Source: Streptomyces iconiensis (GTDB lineage: Bacteria; Actinomycetota; Actinomycetes; Streptomycetales; Streptomycetaceae). Taken from it: a stretch of DNA of 64,000 nt. Positions within the stretch are counted from its first letter, which is position 1; the number at the start of each line of letters is the position of its first letter. The notes below the pieces were generated by a model that had not been told where the DNA came from, did not search any database, and worked only from the letters and a program-made list of their open reading frames with translations. Both the position numbers and the translations under genes were made by a program. The stretch is taken from assembly GCF_028657195.3 (NCBI RefSeq), contig NZ_JANCPR020000027.1:1-64000 (forward strand), written 5' to 3'. Shown piece after piece: positions 53,176 through 63,924 of this stretch.

Positions 53176-55293
53176 TCAGTCCTGTCCGTTGCCAGGTGTC
53201 GGCGTCGTCTTCTGGATCTGGAGCAGGAACTCGGCGTTGGACTTCGTCTGCTTCATCTTGTCCAGCAGCAGCTCGATGGCCTGCTGCTGGTCAAGAGCGT
53301 GCAGCACACGGCGGAGCTTCCAGACGATCTGGAGCTCGTCGCTGCCCATGAGGATCTCTTCCTTACGGGTGCCGGAGCCGTCCACGTCCACAGCGGGGAA
53401 GATCCGCTTGTCCGAGAGCTTCCGCTCCAGCTTCAGCTCCATGTTGCCCGTGCCCTTGAACTCCTCGAAGATCACGTCGTCCATGCGGGAGCCGGTCTCC
53501 ACCATGGCCGTCGCGACGATCGTCAGGGAGCCGCCGTCCTCGATGTTCCGCGCGGCACCGAAGAACTTCTTCGGCGGGTACAGCGCGGTCGAGTCGACAC
53601 CACCGGACAGGATGCGCCCGGAGGCCGGGGCAGCCAGGTTGTACGCACGCCCGAGGCGGGTGATCGAGTCGAGCAGCACGACCACGTCGTGCCCCAGCTC
53701 CACCAGCCGCTTGGCCCGCTCGATGGCCAGCTCGGCGACCGTCGTGTGGTCCTCGGCCGGGCGGTCGAAGGTCGAGGAGATGACCTCGCCCTTGACCGAC
53801 CGCTGCATGTCGGTGACCTCTTCGGGACGCTCGTCGACGAGGACGACCATCAGGTGGCACTCGGGGTTGTTGTGCGTGATCGCGTTGGCGATGGCCTGCA
53901 TGATCATGGTCTTGCCGGTCTTCGGCGGGGCCACGATCAGACCGCGCTGCCCCTTGCCGATGGGCGAGACCAGGTCCATGATCCGCGTCGTGAGCTGACC
54001 CGGCTCGGTCTCCAGGCGCAGCCGCTCCTGCGGGTAGAGAGGGGTGAGCTTGGTGAACTCCGCCCGGCCCTTGCCGCCTTCGGGCGCCATGCCGTTGACC
54101 GAGTCGAGGCGGACGAGAGCGTTGAACTTCTCGCGCCGCTCCCCCTCGCGCGGCTGCCGGACGGCGCCGGTGACGTGGTCACCCTTGCGCAGACCGTTCT
54201 TACGGACCTGGGCGAGCGAGACGTACACGTCGTTCGGGCCCGGCAGGTAGCCGGAGGTGCGCACGAACGCGTAGTTGTCGAGGATGTCGAGGATGCCGGC
54301 GACGGGGATGAGGACGTCGTCCTCGGCGACCTGCGGCTCGGCGCCGAAGTCTTCGCGGCCACGACGGCCGCGCCTGTCCCTGTAACGGCCACGACGGCCA
54401 CGACGGCCGCCGCTCTCGTCGTCGAAGTCGTCCCTGCGGTTGTTGCCGCCGCCCTGGCCCTGCTGGCCGCCGCCACCGACCTGGCCCTGACCCTGGCTCT
54501 GGCCCTGCTGGCCGCCGCCACCGCCGTCGTTGCCCTTGTTGCGGTTGCGGTCACGGTCGCGGTCCCTGTCGCGCTGGCGGTCGCGCTTGGACTGGCGGTC
54601 CTGCTGCTGCTTGCCGTCGCCCTGGGCCCCGCCCTTGGCGTCCTTCTCCGGCCTGCCGCCCTCCGACTTCCCGTTGTCACCACCGGACTTGACGTCCTGC
54701 TTGGCGGGTGCGGAATCGGTACGGCCCTCGGCGGTGTCGGCTGCCGACTCCGCCTTGGCGCGCCGCGAACGCCCTTCCTTGGGCTTCTCGTCGCCCTCGG
54801 GCTGTCCCGGGATCTCGATCTGCTGCTGGGCGTCCGCCGCGTTCTCGCCCTCGCCCGTGCGGCTCCGCGAGGTGGTGCGGCGCTTCGGCTTCGTCTCCGC
54901 CGCGCCCTCGGCGCTCTCGGCGCCCTTGCTCTCGGCGCTCTTGGCGGTCTTGCTGTCGTCTGACGACTTGGTGCTCTTTGCGGCCTTGGTGTCCCGCGCG
55001 CCGGCGGTGGACGTGGAGGCGGCTGCCTGCTCCGAACTCCCGCCTGCCTGCCGCTCCTTGATGACCTCGATCAACTGGCTCTTGCGCATCCGCGCTGTGC
55101 CCTTGATGCCGAGGCCGGAGGCGACCTGCTGGAGTTCGGCCAGAACCATGCCCTCAAGCCCCGTGCCGGAGCGCCGACGCCTGGGTGCGGCACCGGAGGC
55201 AGTCGAGGCGGAAGCGTCCGTAGCAGCAGGCGCCGCGGCACCGTCGGCTGCGGTATCGGCGTTCACGCCCATCAGATCGGTGGTGTCGCTCAC
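53176..55293 (-). CDS. rho: Transcription termination factor Rho with long disordered insert
   Basis: A 705-residue Rho (E. coli: about 419). A Rho N-terminal domain is at about residues 45-80. A 230-residue Ala/Lys/Gly/Arg/Gln/Asp-rich insert at about 85-318 includes repeated RDRD and GGQQGQ tracts. The S1-like RNA-binding fold follows (IPVAGILDILDNYAFVRTSG). Walker A APPKTGKT is at 455-462, and VVLLDSITRLGRAYN marks Walker B. It unwinds RNA from RNA polymerase. The insert is typical of high-GC actinobacterial Rho and raises RNA affinity. The start is a GTG. Confidence 0.95.
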   Translation of the reverse strand: MSDTTDLMGVNADTAADGAAAPAATDASASTASGAAPRRRRSGTGLEGMVLAELQQVASGLGIKGTARMRKSQLIEVIKERQAGGSSEQAAASTSTAGARDTKAAKSTKSSDDSKTAKSAESKGAESAEGAAETKPKRRTTSRSRTGEGENAADAQQQIEIPGQPEGDEKPKEGRSRRAKAESAADTAEGRTDSAPAKQDVKSGGDNGKSEGGRPEKDAKGGAQGDGKQQQDRQSKRDRQRDRDRDRDRNRNKGNDGGGGGQQGQSQGQGQVGGGGQQGQGGGNNRRDDFDDESGGRRGRRGRYRDRRGRRGREDFGAEPQVAEDDVLIPVAGILDILDNYAFVRTSGYLPGPNDVYVSLAQVRKNGLRKGDHVTGAVRQPREGERREKFNALVRLDSVNGMAPEGGKGRAEFTKLTPLYPQERLRLETEPGQLTTRIMDLVSPIGKGQRGLIVAPPKTGKTMIMQAIANAITHNNPECHLMVVLVDERPEEVTDMQRSVKGEVISSTFDRPAEDHTTVAELAIERAKRLVELGHDVVVLLDSITRLGRAYNLAAPASGRILSGGVDSTALYPPKKFFGAARNIEDGGSLTIVATAMVETGSRMDDVIFEEFKGTGNMELKLERKLSDKRIFPAVDVDGSGTRKEEILMGSDELQIVWKLRRVLHALDQQQAIELLLDKMKQTKSNAEFLLQIQKTTPTPGNGQD

Positions 55294-55696
55294 GAAGGGT
55301 CCTTCCCTGGAGCGGACGTCGGCCAGTCTGGCTCGGCGACCGGTTGTGCTGTCCGGCTAGAGTCCTGTGCTCGGGGACCTGACCGGGGCGGTGGTCCCGC
55401 CTGGATGTATGGCGGGGAGATCAGTACGTGGGTTCGGCGTGAAGCATGGACTTTGATGTCCTTCACGTCGGCTCCGGAGCGTGCTCGGCGCTGCCCGGTA
55501 GTGATCCAAGCAGTCTGGGAAGCTCCTGGGAGAAGAGGTGGTCCCTGCTGGTCCTGCCAGGGGAACACGTAAACACCGCACTCTTCGAACCGTCACGCAC
55601 TTCCGTGTGAGGTTCACGAGACTGCGAGTGCTGCTTTGAGGTTAACACTACCGGGTCCAACAAACATTCCCCCTCTCGAAGACCGGCAATCGACTG
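55294..55696. other. Long leader/promoter region of rho
   Basis: A 403-bp gap between thrB and rho. On the minus strand it would make a long 5' leader for rho if the promoter lies near thrB. GTTAAC and AT-rich bases near 55640 are the only promoter-like content I can name. No gene or riboswitch is recognised. Confidence 0.5.
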
Positions 55697-56689
55697 TCAC
55701 CGGGGCGCGCTGCCCGTGCCTCCCGGTGCGCCGCCGGGGCTCTCGGTGCCCCCCGGCCGTCCTGTTCCGCCCGCGTTGAGCGGGAGCACACTGGCGCCCG
55801 CCGCGTCGACGGAGAGCCGGTTCGCGGTCCATCCCTCACCCGCGAGCCGGGACATCTTGTCGGCCTCGCCCTCCTCGGCTGCCAGGGCCAGAACCGTGGG
55901 ACCGGCGCCGGAGATCACGGCGGGGACGCCGTCGGCCCGCAGGCGTCCGATCAGGTCGGCGCTCTCGTCCATGGCGGGCGCGCGGTACTCCTGGTGCAGC
56001 CGGTCCTCCGTCGCCGCCAGCAGCAGCTCGGGCCGGCGCGTCATGGCCTCGACGAGCAGCGCGGCACGGCCCGCGTTGAACGCGGCATCGACGTGCGGGA
56101 CCGAGCGCGGGAGCAGACCGCGCGCGGTCTGTGTGAGCAGCGGTTTCTCCGGTACGAAGACCACTGGGACGAGGGACTCGGCGGGGTCCATCCTGATGGC
56201 GCGTCCCGCGCCGGCGTCGGTCCAGGCGAGCGTGAAGCCGCCGAGCAGACAGGCAGCGACGTTGTCGGGGTGGCCCTCGATCTCCGTGGCCAGCTCCAGC
56301 AGCGCCATGTCGTCGAGCCTGGCCTCACCGCCCGTGGTCACGGCGCGGGCCGCCACCACGCCGGCGCAGATCGCCGCCGAGGAGGAACCGAGGCCGCGCC
56401 CGTGCGGAATGCGGTTGGCGCACACGACCTCCAGTCCGCGTGGCTGGCCCCCGAGCAGGTCGAAGGCGGTGCGCAGGGAGCGTACGAGCAGGTGGTTCTC
56501 GTCGCGGGGCAGGGTGGAGGCGCCCTCGCCCGCGATGTCGACGTGCAGCCCGGAGTCGGCGACACGGACGACCACGTCGTCGTAGAGCCCCAGCGCGAGG
56601 CCCAGGGCGTCGAAGCCGGGGCCGAGGTTGGCGCTGGAGGCAGGGACGCGCACACGGACGGCGGCGGCGCGGAACGCGGGACCGGCCAT
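55697..56689 (-). CDS. thrB: Homoserine kinase
   Basis: A 330-residue GHMP kinase. The ATP-binding motif is in GRGLGSSSAAICAGVVAAR and the N-terminal RVRVPASSANLGPGFDALGL is the family opening. It phosphorylates homoserine for threonine synthesis. ATG 56689 is chosen for its AAGGAG site. It follows thrC and hom in the same direction. The last 30 residues are Gly/Arg/Pro-rich and unconserved. Confidence 0.95.
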   Translation of the reverse strand: MAGPAFRAAAVRVRVPASSANLGPGFDALGLALGLYDDVVVRVADSGLHVDIAGEGASTLPRDENHLLVRSLRTAFDLLGGQPRGLEVVCANRIPHGRGLGSSSAAICAGVVAARAVTTGGEARLDDMALLELATEIEGHPDNVAACLLGGFTLAWTDAGAGRAIRMDPAESLVPVVFVPEKPLLTQTARGLLPRSVPHVDAAFNAGRAALLVEAMTRRPELLLAATEDRLHQEYRAPAMDESADLIGRLRADGVPAVISGAGPTVLALAAEEGEADKMSRLAGEGWTANRLSVDAAGASVLPLNAGGTGRPGGTESPGGAPGGTGSAPR

Positions 56690-56950
56690 CTCTCGATGAC
56701 TCTCCTTGGTTTCTGTTTGCGGCAGCACCCCTCGAACCGCGGCATAGCCGGACCGGTCACGGCTCCACGTGCCCCACACGGAGGACGTACGGGAGTCGGG
56801 GTGGACCGTCGGGGTAGAAGTCAGCCTATCGAAGGTGGGTTCACTGGCGACATAGGGCGCACAGGAGGCGCACGAAGCGTGTCGTGAGCCACCCTGTGCT
56901 CCTGCCCCAGAAAACGGCGCTGACGTGCGACGCCGGGGTGCGGCACCGGG

Positions 56951-58075
<1,125 letters not shown>

Positions 58076-58108
58076 TGTTCCTTGGCTCCCTTGCTCACTG
58101 TTACTGGC

Positions 58109-59410
58109 CTACTCGCCTTCGACCCGCATGATGCTCGCGACCCCGCGGACGGTGTCGAGGCCACGCAGTGCCTCGACCGTCGCACTGAGCGCGGCATCGG
58201 CGGCCCTGTGGGTGACAACGACGAGCCAGGCTCCGTCGTGCGCACCCTCCTTGCCCTTCTGCCGCACGGTGTCGATCGAGACGCCGTGCTCAGCGAAGAC
58301 CATGGCCACCTGGGCGAGGACACCCGGTTTGTCGGCCACGTCCAGGCTGATGTGATAGCGGGTGACCACGTCGCCCATGGGCGACACCGGCAGCTGCGCG
58401 TACGCGGACTCGCCGGGTCCCTTGGCGCCGTTCAGCTTGTTGCGGCAGGCGGCCACCAGGTCGCCCAGCACGGCCGAGGCCGTGGGCGCTCCCCCGGCGC
58501 CGGGACCGTAGAACATGAGCTGACCCGCGGCCTCCGACTCGACGAAGACCGCGTTGTACGCCTCGCGTACGGACGCGAGGGGATGACTGAGCGGGATCAT
58601 GGCGGGGTGTACCCGAGCGGTCACGGAGCGCCCGTCGGTGGCACGCTCGCAGATCGCGAGCAGCTTGACCACGCACCCCATGCGCTTCGCCGAGGCGATG
58701 TCGGCGGCCGTGATGTCCGAGAGCCCTTCACGGTGCACGTCGTCCAGACGTACGCGCGTGTGGAAGGCGATCCCGGCGAGGATCGCGGCCTTGGCCGCCG
58801 CGTCGAACCCCTCGACGTCCGCCGTGGGATCCGCCTCCGCGTAGCCGAGCGCCGTCGCCTCGTCCAGCGCCTCGCTGTAACCGGCGCCGGTGGAATCCAT
58901 CCGGTCGAGGATGAAGTTGGTCGTGCCGTTCACGATGCCCAGCACACGGTTGACCTTGTCGCCGGCGAGCGACTCGCGCAGCGGTCTGACCAGCGGGATC
59001 GCGGCGGCGACGGCCGCCTCGTAGAAGAGGTCGGCACCGTGCTTCTCGGCCGCCTCGTGGAGGGTGGAGCCGTCCTCCGCGAGCAGCGCCTTGTTGGCCG
59101 TGACGACGCTGGCGCCGTGCTCGAAGGCCGAGGTGATGAGGGCGCGCGCGGGCTCGATGCCGCCGATGACCTCGACCACGACATCGACATCGTCGCGCGC
59201 CGCGAGCGCGGCGGCGTCGGTGGTGACGAGGCTCGGGTCGATGCCCTCACGGACCCTGTCGGGACGGCGTACGGCGACCCCGGCCAGCTCGACCGGGGCG
59301 CCGATGCGCTGCGCGAGGTCGTCAGCGTGCGTCGTCATGATGCGCGCCACCTCTGAGCCGACAACCCCACAGCCCAGCAGCGCCACCTTCAGCGGACGCG
59401 TACGCATCAT
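58109..59410 (-). CDS. hom: Homoserine dehydrogenase
   Basis: A 433-residue enzyme reducing aspartate semialdehyde to homoserine. The NAD(P)-binding motif is in ALLGCGVVGSEVARI near the start; the catalytic segment includes NGTTNFILDRM, and the C-terminal ACT domain (SLDVADKPGVLAQVAMVFAE) is the threonine-feedback site. It heads the hom-thrC-thrB series. Confidence 0.96.
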   Translation of the reverse strand: MMRTRPLKVALLGCGVVGSEVARIMTTHADDLAQRIGAPVELAGVAVRRPDRVREGIDPSLVTTDAAALAARDDVDVVVEVIGGIEPARALITSAFEHGASVVTANKALLAEDGSTLHEAAEKHGADLFYEAAVAAAIPLVRPLRESLAGDKVNRVLGIVNGTTNFILDRMDSTGAGYSEALDEATALGYAEADPTADVEGFDAAAKAAILAGIAFHTRVRLDDVHREGLSDITAADIASAKRMGCVVKLLAICERATDGRSVTARVHPAMIPLSHPLASVREAYNAVFVESEAAGQLMFYGPGAGGAPTASAVLGDLVAACRNKLNGAKGPGESAYAQLPVSPMGDVVTRYHISLDVADKPGVLAQVAMVFAEHGVSIDTVRQKGKEGAHDGAWLVVVTHRAADAALSATVEALRGLDTVRGVASIMRVEGE

Positions 59411-59517
59411 CTGACCTCATCTTCCGTATGTCTCGTCACAAGCGTGTCGTGGTGTCAAGTCTCACGTACGGGTCGGGAGATCCCACGCCCGGTCCAGTAT
59501 GTGGGACATAAATCTCG

Positions 59518-60936
59518 CTAACCGACATCGAGTCGCAGGAGATCCTCCTCCGTCTCCCGCCGCACGATCGTGCGGGCGCTCCCATCCTTCACGGCTACGA
59601 CCGGCGGGCGCAGCGCGTGGTTGTAGTTGCTCGCCATCGAACGGCAGTAAGCACCCGTCGCCGGCACGGCGAGCAGGTCGCCCGGTGCCAGGTCAGCGGG
59701 CAGGAACGCGTCGCGCACCACGATGTCCCCGCTCTCGCAGTGCTTGCCGACGACCCTGCTGAGCATCGGCGGCGCCTCAGAGGCACGCGAGGCGAGCGCG
59801 ACGCTGTACTCGGCGTCGTAGAGCGCCGTACGGATGTTGTCGGACATGCCACCGTCGACACTCACGTACGTACGCAGGCCCTCCAGCTCCTTGATGGTGC
59901 CCACCTCGTAGAGCGTGAACGCCGTCGGACCGACGATGGCACGCCCCGGCTCCACCGAGAGCCGCGGCACGGCCAGCCCGGCCGACTCGCACTCCCGCCT
60001 GACGATGTCGCCGAGGGACTTGGCGATGTCGTGCGGCTCGCTCGGGTCGTCCTCGGGGGTGTAGGCGATCCCGAGGCCGCCGCCGAGGTCGATCTCGGGC
60101 AGCTCGACCCCGTGCTCGTCACGGATCTCGGTGAGCAGCCCCACGACCCTGCGCGCCGAGACCTCGAAGCCCGCCATGTCGAAGATCTGCGAGCCGATGT
60201 GCGAGTGGATACCGGTCAGCTCCAGGCTGTCCAGCTTCAGCACCCGGCGCACCGCCTCGGCCGCCTGGCCTCCCCCGGCCTCCGGCTGTGAGGTGCCCCT
60301 ACCCAGCGCGAGCCCGAACTTCTGGTCCTCGTGCGCGGTCGCGATGAACTCGTGCGTATGGGCCTCGACGCCGACCGTCACACGGATCTGCACGGCCTGG
60401 CGGCGCCCGAGCCGCCCGGCGATGTGCGCGACACGGGCGATCTCCTGGAAGGAGTCGAGCACGATGCGCCCCACCCCCACCTCGATGGCCCGTGTGATCT
60501 CGTCCACCGACTTGTTGTTGCCGTGCAGCGCGATGCGGTCGGCCGGCATCCCCGCCTCCAGCGCGGTGGCCAGCTCGCCGCCCGAGCACACGTCGAGGTT
60601 CAACCCTTCCTCGTACAGCCAGCGCACAACGGCGCGTGAGAGGAACGCCTTGCCCGCGTAGAACACGTCCGCACCCTGCCCGAAGGCATCCCGCCAGGCG
60701 CGGCAGCGGGCGCGGAAGTCGGCCTCGTCGAGGAAGTAGGCGGGCGTGCCGAACTCCTCGGCGAGCTGTCTCACATCCATCCCGCCGACGGTGACGGCCC
60801 CTTCGGTGCCGCGCTCGACCGTCTGTGACCAGACGGTCCTGTCGAGCTGATTGAGGTCGGCCGGCGGCGCTGTGTAGTGCCCCTCGGGCAGTACGTCGGC
60901 ATAGCGGGGCCCGGCTGGGTGCGCGGAACGGCTCAT
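59518..60936 (-). CDS. lysA: Diaminopimelate decarboxylase
   Basis: A 472-residue PLP-dependent enzyme making lysine from meso-DAP. The PLP-binding K96 is in VFYAGKAFLSRAV; the HSHIGSQIFD, GGGLGIAYTPEDDP and CESGDIVVRD motifs of fold-III decarboxylases are present. Immediately downstream of nrtL in the same direction. Confidence 0.95.
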   Translation of the reverse strand: MSRSAHPAGPRYADVLPEGHYTAPPADLNQLDRTVWSQTVERGTEGAVTVGGMDVRQLAEEFGTPAYFLDEADFRARCRAWRDAFGQGADVFYAGKAFLSRAVVRWLYEEGLNLDVCSGGELATALEAGMPADRIALHGNNKSVDEITRAIEVGVGRIVLDSFQEIARVAHIAGRLGRRQAVQIRVTVGVEAHTHEFIATAHEDQKFGLALGRGTSQPEAGGGQAAEAVRRVLKLDSLELTGIHSHIGSQIFDMAGFEVSARRVVGLLTEIRDEHGVELPEIDLGGGLGIAYTPEDDPSEPHDIAKSLGDIVRRECESAGLAVPRLSVEPGRAIVGPTAFTLYEVGTIKELEGLRTYVSVDGGMSDNIRTALYDAEYSVALASRASEAPPMLSRVVGKHCESGDIVVRDAFLPADLAPGDLLAVPATGAYCRSMASNYNHALRPPVVAVKDGSARTIVRRETEEDLLRLDVG

Positions 60937-60951
60937 GATCTCTTCGTGTCC

Positions 60952-62022
60952 TCAGATGTGTACGGGTGCGGTCACGCCGAGCTGGGACAGGCCGTCTGCC
61001 AGCACCGCTCCGGTGGCCTCGGCGAGGGCCAGCCGGGCGCGGTGGACGGCCCCGGGTTTCTCGTCACCGCTGGGCAGCGGCGGACAGGACTCGGCGAAGT
61101 CGGTGAATGCGCCCGCCACGGCGTCCAGATGCCGCGCCAGCGGCCCGGGCTCCGTCACCCGGGCCCGGTCGGCGAGCAGCGCGAGCAGTGGACGCCCCGC
61201 ATCCTCGACCCCGGCGGCCTCCGGATCCGGCGCGAACCCGAGTTCCCCCCCGTTCCGCACGAGCGCTCGCGCGCGAGCGTGCGCGTACTGCACGCGGAAC
61301 AGCGAACTCCCCCGCCCCGAACGCACCGCGAGCCCGGCCTCCCCCTCCCCCGTGACCTCGGCCCACCGCGGGATGTCCCGGGCGGGAAGGTCGTGGGCGG
61401 AAAGGGCGGAGGTGGTGGCGCAGGTCGAGGCGGTGATCGCTGTGGGCCGGTCGTGAACGAGGACGTCGCTACGGGCGGAAGACCGAGCAACGGGAGAGGC
61501 ACCGACGGAAGGATGCGGAGGCAGACCGCCGCCGGAGAGAACCGTGCTGGAAGCACTACCGGCGGAAGGTCCACCGGCCGGTGCTTCACCGGCCGCAGGT
61601 CGGCCACCGGCGGAAAGATCACTGCCAGGAGAGCCACCGACGGAGAGGTCACCATCAGCAGGATCACTGACAGGGCTGCCAGCAAGCCCGTACGCGAGGG
61701 GGGAAGCCTGCCGGCCACCCGCCAGATCCCGTACGAGCGCGGCGCGCGCCCCGTCCTCCAGCGTGACGTTCACGAATCCCCCGCCGACCACCTCGGCCGA
61801 GGCGATCCCCGCCTCCCCGCACAGCCCGTCCCGCAGCGCGACAGCGACCGCATACGCACCCCGCCCCAGCCGCGCCCCCACCTGAAAGGCAGCCCCCGTC
61901 GAGTAGTCCCCGCCCCCGCGACGGGGCGGCGTCTCCACGACAACCCGCATCTCGCCAGAGAGAGCGGGCTGATCACGGCGCAACGTGTGCAACACGATGC
62001 GCGAGAGCTGGGCGGGGGTCAC
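60952..62022 (-). CDS. nrtL: ArgS-related anticodon-binding protein NrtL
   Basis: A 356-residue paralogue of arginyl-tRNA synthetase parts. The N-terminus (MTPAQLSRIVLHTLRRD) resembles the ArgS Add-1/tRNA-binding domain, and the C-terminal segment (VQYAHARARALVRN onward) is a DALR anticodon-binding domain. There is no HIGH or KMSKS active site. An 80-residue Gly/Ser/Pro/Ala-rich linker (about residues 100-180) separates them. GTG 62022 is chosen. Streptomyces annotations use the name NrtL; function not known. Confidence 0.8.
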   Translation of the reverse strand: MTPAQLSRIVLHTLRRDQPALSGEMRVVVETPPRRGGGDYSTGAAFQVGARLGRGAYAVAVALRDGLCGEAGIASAEVVGGGFVNVTLEDGARAALVRDLAGGRQASPLAYGLAGSPVSDPADGDLSVGGSPGSDLSAGGRPAAGEAPAGGPSAGSASSTVLSGGGLPPHPSVGASPVARSSARSDVLVHDRPTAITASTCATTSALSAHDLPARDIPRWAEVTGEGEAGLAVRSGRGSSLFRVQYAHARARALVRNGGELGFAPDPEAAGVEDAGRPLLALLADRARVTEPGPLARHLDAVAGAFTDFAESCPPLPSGDEKPGAVHRARLALAEATGAVLADGLSQLGVTAPVHI

Positions 62023-62481
62023 AGAGCAAGCGTATGGGAGGCGGGGTGGGTCCACGCGAACAGGTTTCGCCACCCGGACCGCATACGACTCGCGAAAGGA
62101 CGGAGCACGCGGACACACCCGCCGTGTCGGGGCACGGACACCAACGGACGACAACGGTGCCGAACGGCGCCGAACCGGACGAAGCGGCAAGGCGGGACCG
62201 GGGGAGGCGCACGCTCAGGACAAGGCGACAAGGCCCGCTCGGTCGCAAACCAGAGAGCGCCCACCCGGCAACCACCGGGGCACGCGCTCGCAACGGACCC
62301 CTCACACGGCTCCGGACTCGTACACCTCGGGACGGCACGAGCCCGCGAGCCACGTCGCAGAGCGAAGCGCCGACCGCATACGGCTAGGGCGGACGACGGC
62401 TCGACCGATGTCCGCCTGGTGCGGTCGCGGCCACGACCCAACGCGCGGTTCGCCCCACGTCCTCGACCGGCCGGCGACCGA
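62023..62481. other. Gap upstream of nrtL
   Basis: A 459-bp stretch with no gene that I can support. It is very high in GC and open in several frames without coding character. It must hold the nrtL promoter. Confidence 0.5.
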
Positions 62482-62922
62482 TTACGGCTCGACCGGTTCG
62501 GAGACGGGCCCCACGGCCTCGGAGGCACCCGATCCGGATTCGCCTCCCCCGCGCCCGTGCATGAGCCGCCGCACGAGGCGGACCAGCTCGGCCGGCTCAA
62601 ACGGTTTCGCGAGAAACGCGTCCACGCCTCCCGCGCCACCCGCACCGACACCACCCTTCAGCTCGGTGCACGCGCTCACGAGAGCGAGCGGTAGGTGCCG
62701 CGTGCGCGGATCAGCACGCAATCGCTCCGCCGTACGCACACCATCGAGCCGTGGCATCACGGCATCGAGCGTGATGACGTCTGGCTGGATCCGATGCACC
62801 ATTTCCAGGCAATCGGCACCATCAACGGCGGTCACCACCTCGAAGCCCTCCAGCTCAAGGTTGACCCTGATCAACTGCCGGATGACCTTGCTGTCGTCGA
62901 CAACAAGCACCCGGCCGGACAT
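62482..62922 (-). CDS. Stand-alone response regulator, single receiver domain
   Basis: A 146-residue protein with a receiver domain only. Acidic residues D9 and D10 and phospho-acceptor D53 in VITLDAVMPRLDG are present, with the conserved Lys in FLAKPFEPAELV. The C-terminal 25 residues are Gly/Ser/Glu-rich. No output domain. ATG 62922 is chosen (MSGRVLVVDD); the GTG at 62931 adds three residues. It may be an accessory phosphate carrier. Confidence 0.85.
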   Translation of the reverse strand: MSGRVLVVDDSKVIRQLIRVNLELEGFEVVTAVDGADCLEMVHRIQPDVITLDAVMPRLDGVRTAERLRADPRTRHLPLALVSACTELKGGVGAGGAGGVDAFLAKPFEPAELVRLVRRLMHGRGGGESGSGASEAVGPVSEPVEP

Positions 62923-63071
62923 ACCTGGCACGTCGCAAAGCCTAGGGGCACCCCTCCACCTGCGTCCGGGTTTTGCCCATTTCCGCCCTCACCCCACCCC
63001 ACCAAAAACCCCGTTCCGGCCCACCCCCCTTGGCCTGGTACTGTTCTACCTGTCGCCGCCCACGCGGCCAC

Positions 63072-63143
63072 GCCCCCGTAGCTCAGGGGATAGAGCAACG
63101 GCCTCCGGAGCCGTGTGCGCAGGTTCGAATCCTGCCGGGGGTA
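63072..63143 (+). tRNA. tRNA-Arg (CCG anticodon)
   Basis: A cloverleaf folds: acceptor GCCCCCG pairs with CGGGGGU, D-arm GCTC-AGGGGATA-GAGC, anticodon arm with loop CTCCGGA (anticodon CCG, Arg), and T-arm GCAGG-TTCGAAT-CCTGC. The CCA is not encoded; bases GTAC follow. It is followed by two hairpins. tRNA-Arg 3' ends are frequent integration sites for streptomycete mobile elements. Confidence 0.93.
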
Positions 63144-63162
63144 CTTCTTGTTAAGTACCGCA

Positions 63163-63202
63163 AACGCCCTGTTACCAACTCGCATGTTGGTTGCGGGGCG
63201 TT
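63163..63202 (+). terminator. Terminator-like hairpin after tRNA-Arg
   Basis: AACGCCC (63163-63169) pairs with GGGCGTT (63196-63202), and an inner ACCAAC/GTTGGT pairing extends the stem. A first small hairpin GGTACTT-CTTGTT-AAGTACC sits at 63140-63159, touching the tRNA 3' end. Confidence 0.6.
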
Positions 63203-63323
63203 GTTGCGTCCACGGCCTCGCCGTGAGCCGCAGCGTGTTCACAGGCCGCCGCTGTCCCCCCAACTCGCGGTCACCCGGCAACGAGAAGGCCCGGACGCCC
63301 GGCCGCCGGTCCAGGCGGTGCGG

Positions 63324-63623
63324 CTAAAGGTCCACCAGCAGCGAGAAGACGACGTGACGCCGCCCCCGAAAGCGCTGGCTACCAGCCAAGCCTGGCCGTC
63401 TCCACCACGCGCCGCCCGCCGGTAGGGAGCGCGACCCGACCTCGAAGACCGGCTCGGCCACGCCCTTCAACGTCGCCTGCACGATCGTTCCCGAACCGAA
63501 TGGATCGACAGCGCCGCTGCCGGCGCCCACCGGGGCTTCGGGGGTGAGCCCTCCGAACCCCGTGTCACGCACCGACCCGTGTTCTGACAAGCCCCAGTCG
63601 CTGCACACCAGCAGCTTCCGCAC
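63324..63623 (-). pseudogene. Hypothetical 99-residue fragment of unknown origin
   Basis: The frame starts at a GTG (MRKLLVCSDWGLSEHG) and keeps high third-position GC through about residue 66 (GTIVQATLKGVAEPVFEVGS), then becomes unlike protein coding. No family recognised. Upstream coding-like sequence in another frame suggests that it is the remnant of a longer gene. Confidence 0.3.
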
Positions 63624-63885
63624 ACCTCGAACGACGCAGGTTAGGCAGCCTCACCGAAGCGCGGTCTCGACGCGCTGTAACGTCCACCCCTTGCTCCCGT
63701 CCGTACAGCGCCGGGTTCTTGGCCAGTTGTTTGTCGCGCAGCCGCGGCAGTGACGCCAGGCCCTGTACTACCGCGGAATCCGCAGTCCGACCTCACCCCG
63801 CACCCGTCGCCTCCCCGGTGAGACCACGGGGCACGCGAGCGTCCGCCCCTAGGACCTCACGGGTTCTTCCCAGCAGCCACACAAG

Positions 63886-63924
63886 CGACTGCCCCACCAG
63901 AGGCATTTACTGGTGGGGCAGTTG
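63886..63924. terminator. Strong 13- to 15-bp hairpin near window end
   Basis: ACTGCCCCACCAG (63888-63900) is the exact complement of 63910-63922, with loop AGGCATTTA; pairing can extend two more bases with one G-U. It looks like a terminator, likely for a gene beyond the window. Confidence 0.7.

Noticed and set aside
53299..54963. 554-residue plus-strand frame
   Set aside because: It lies opposite rho; composition is Arg/Val/Leu-rich from the complementary strand of the Rho insert.
62019..62654. Minus-strand frame of 211 residues between nrtL and the response regulator
   Set aside because: Arg/Ser/Pro-rich with no start site or domain; overlaps the response regulator in another frame. I treat the gap as non-coding.
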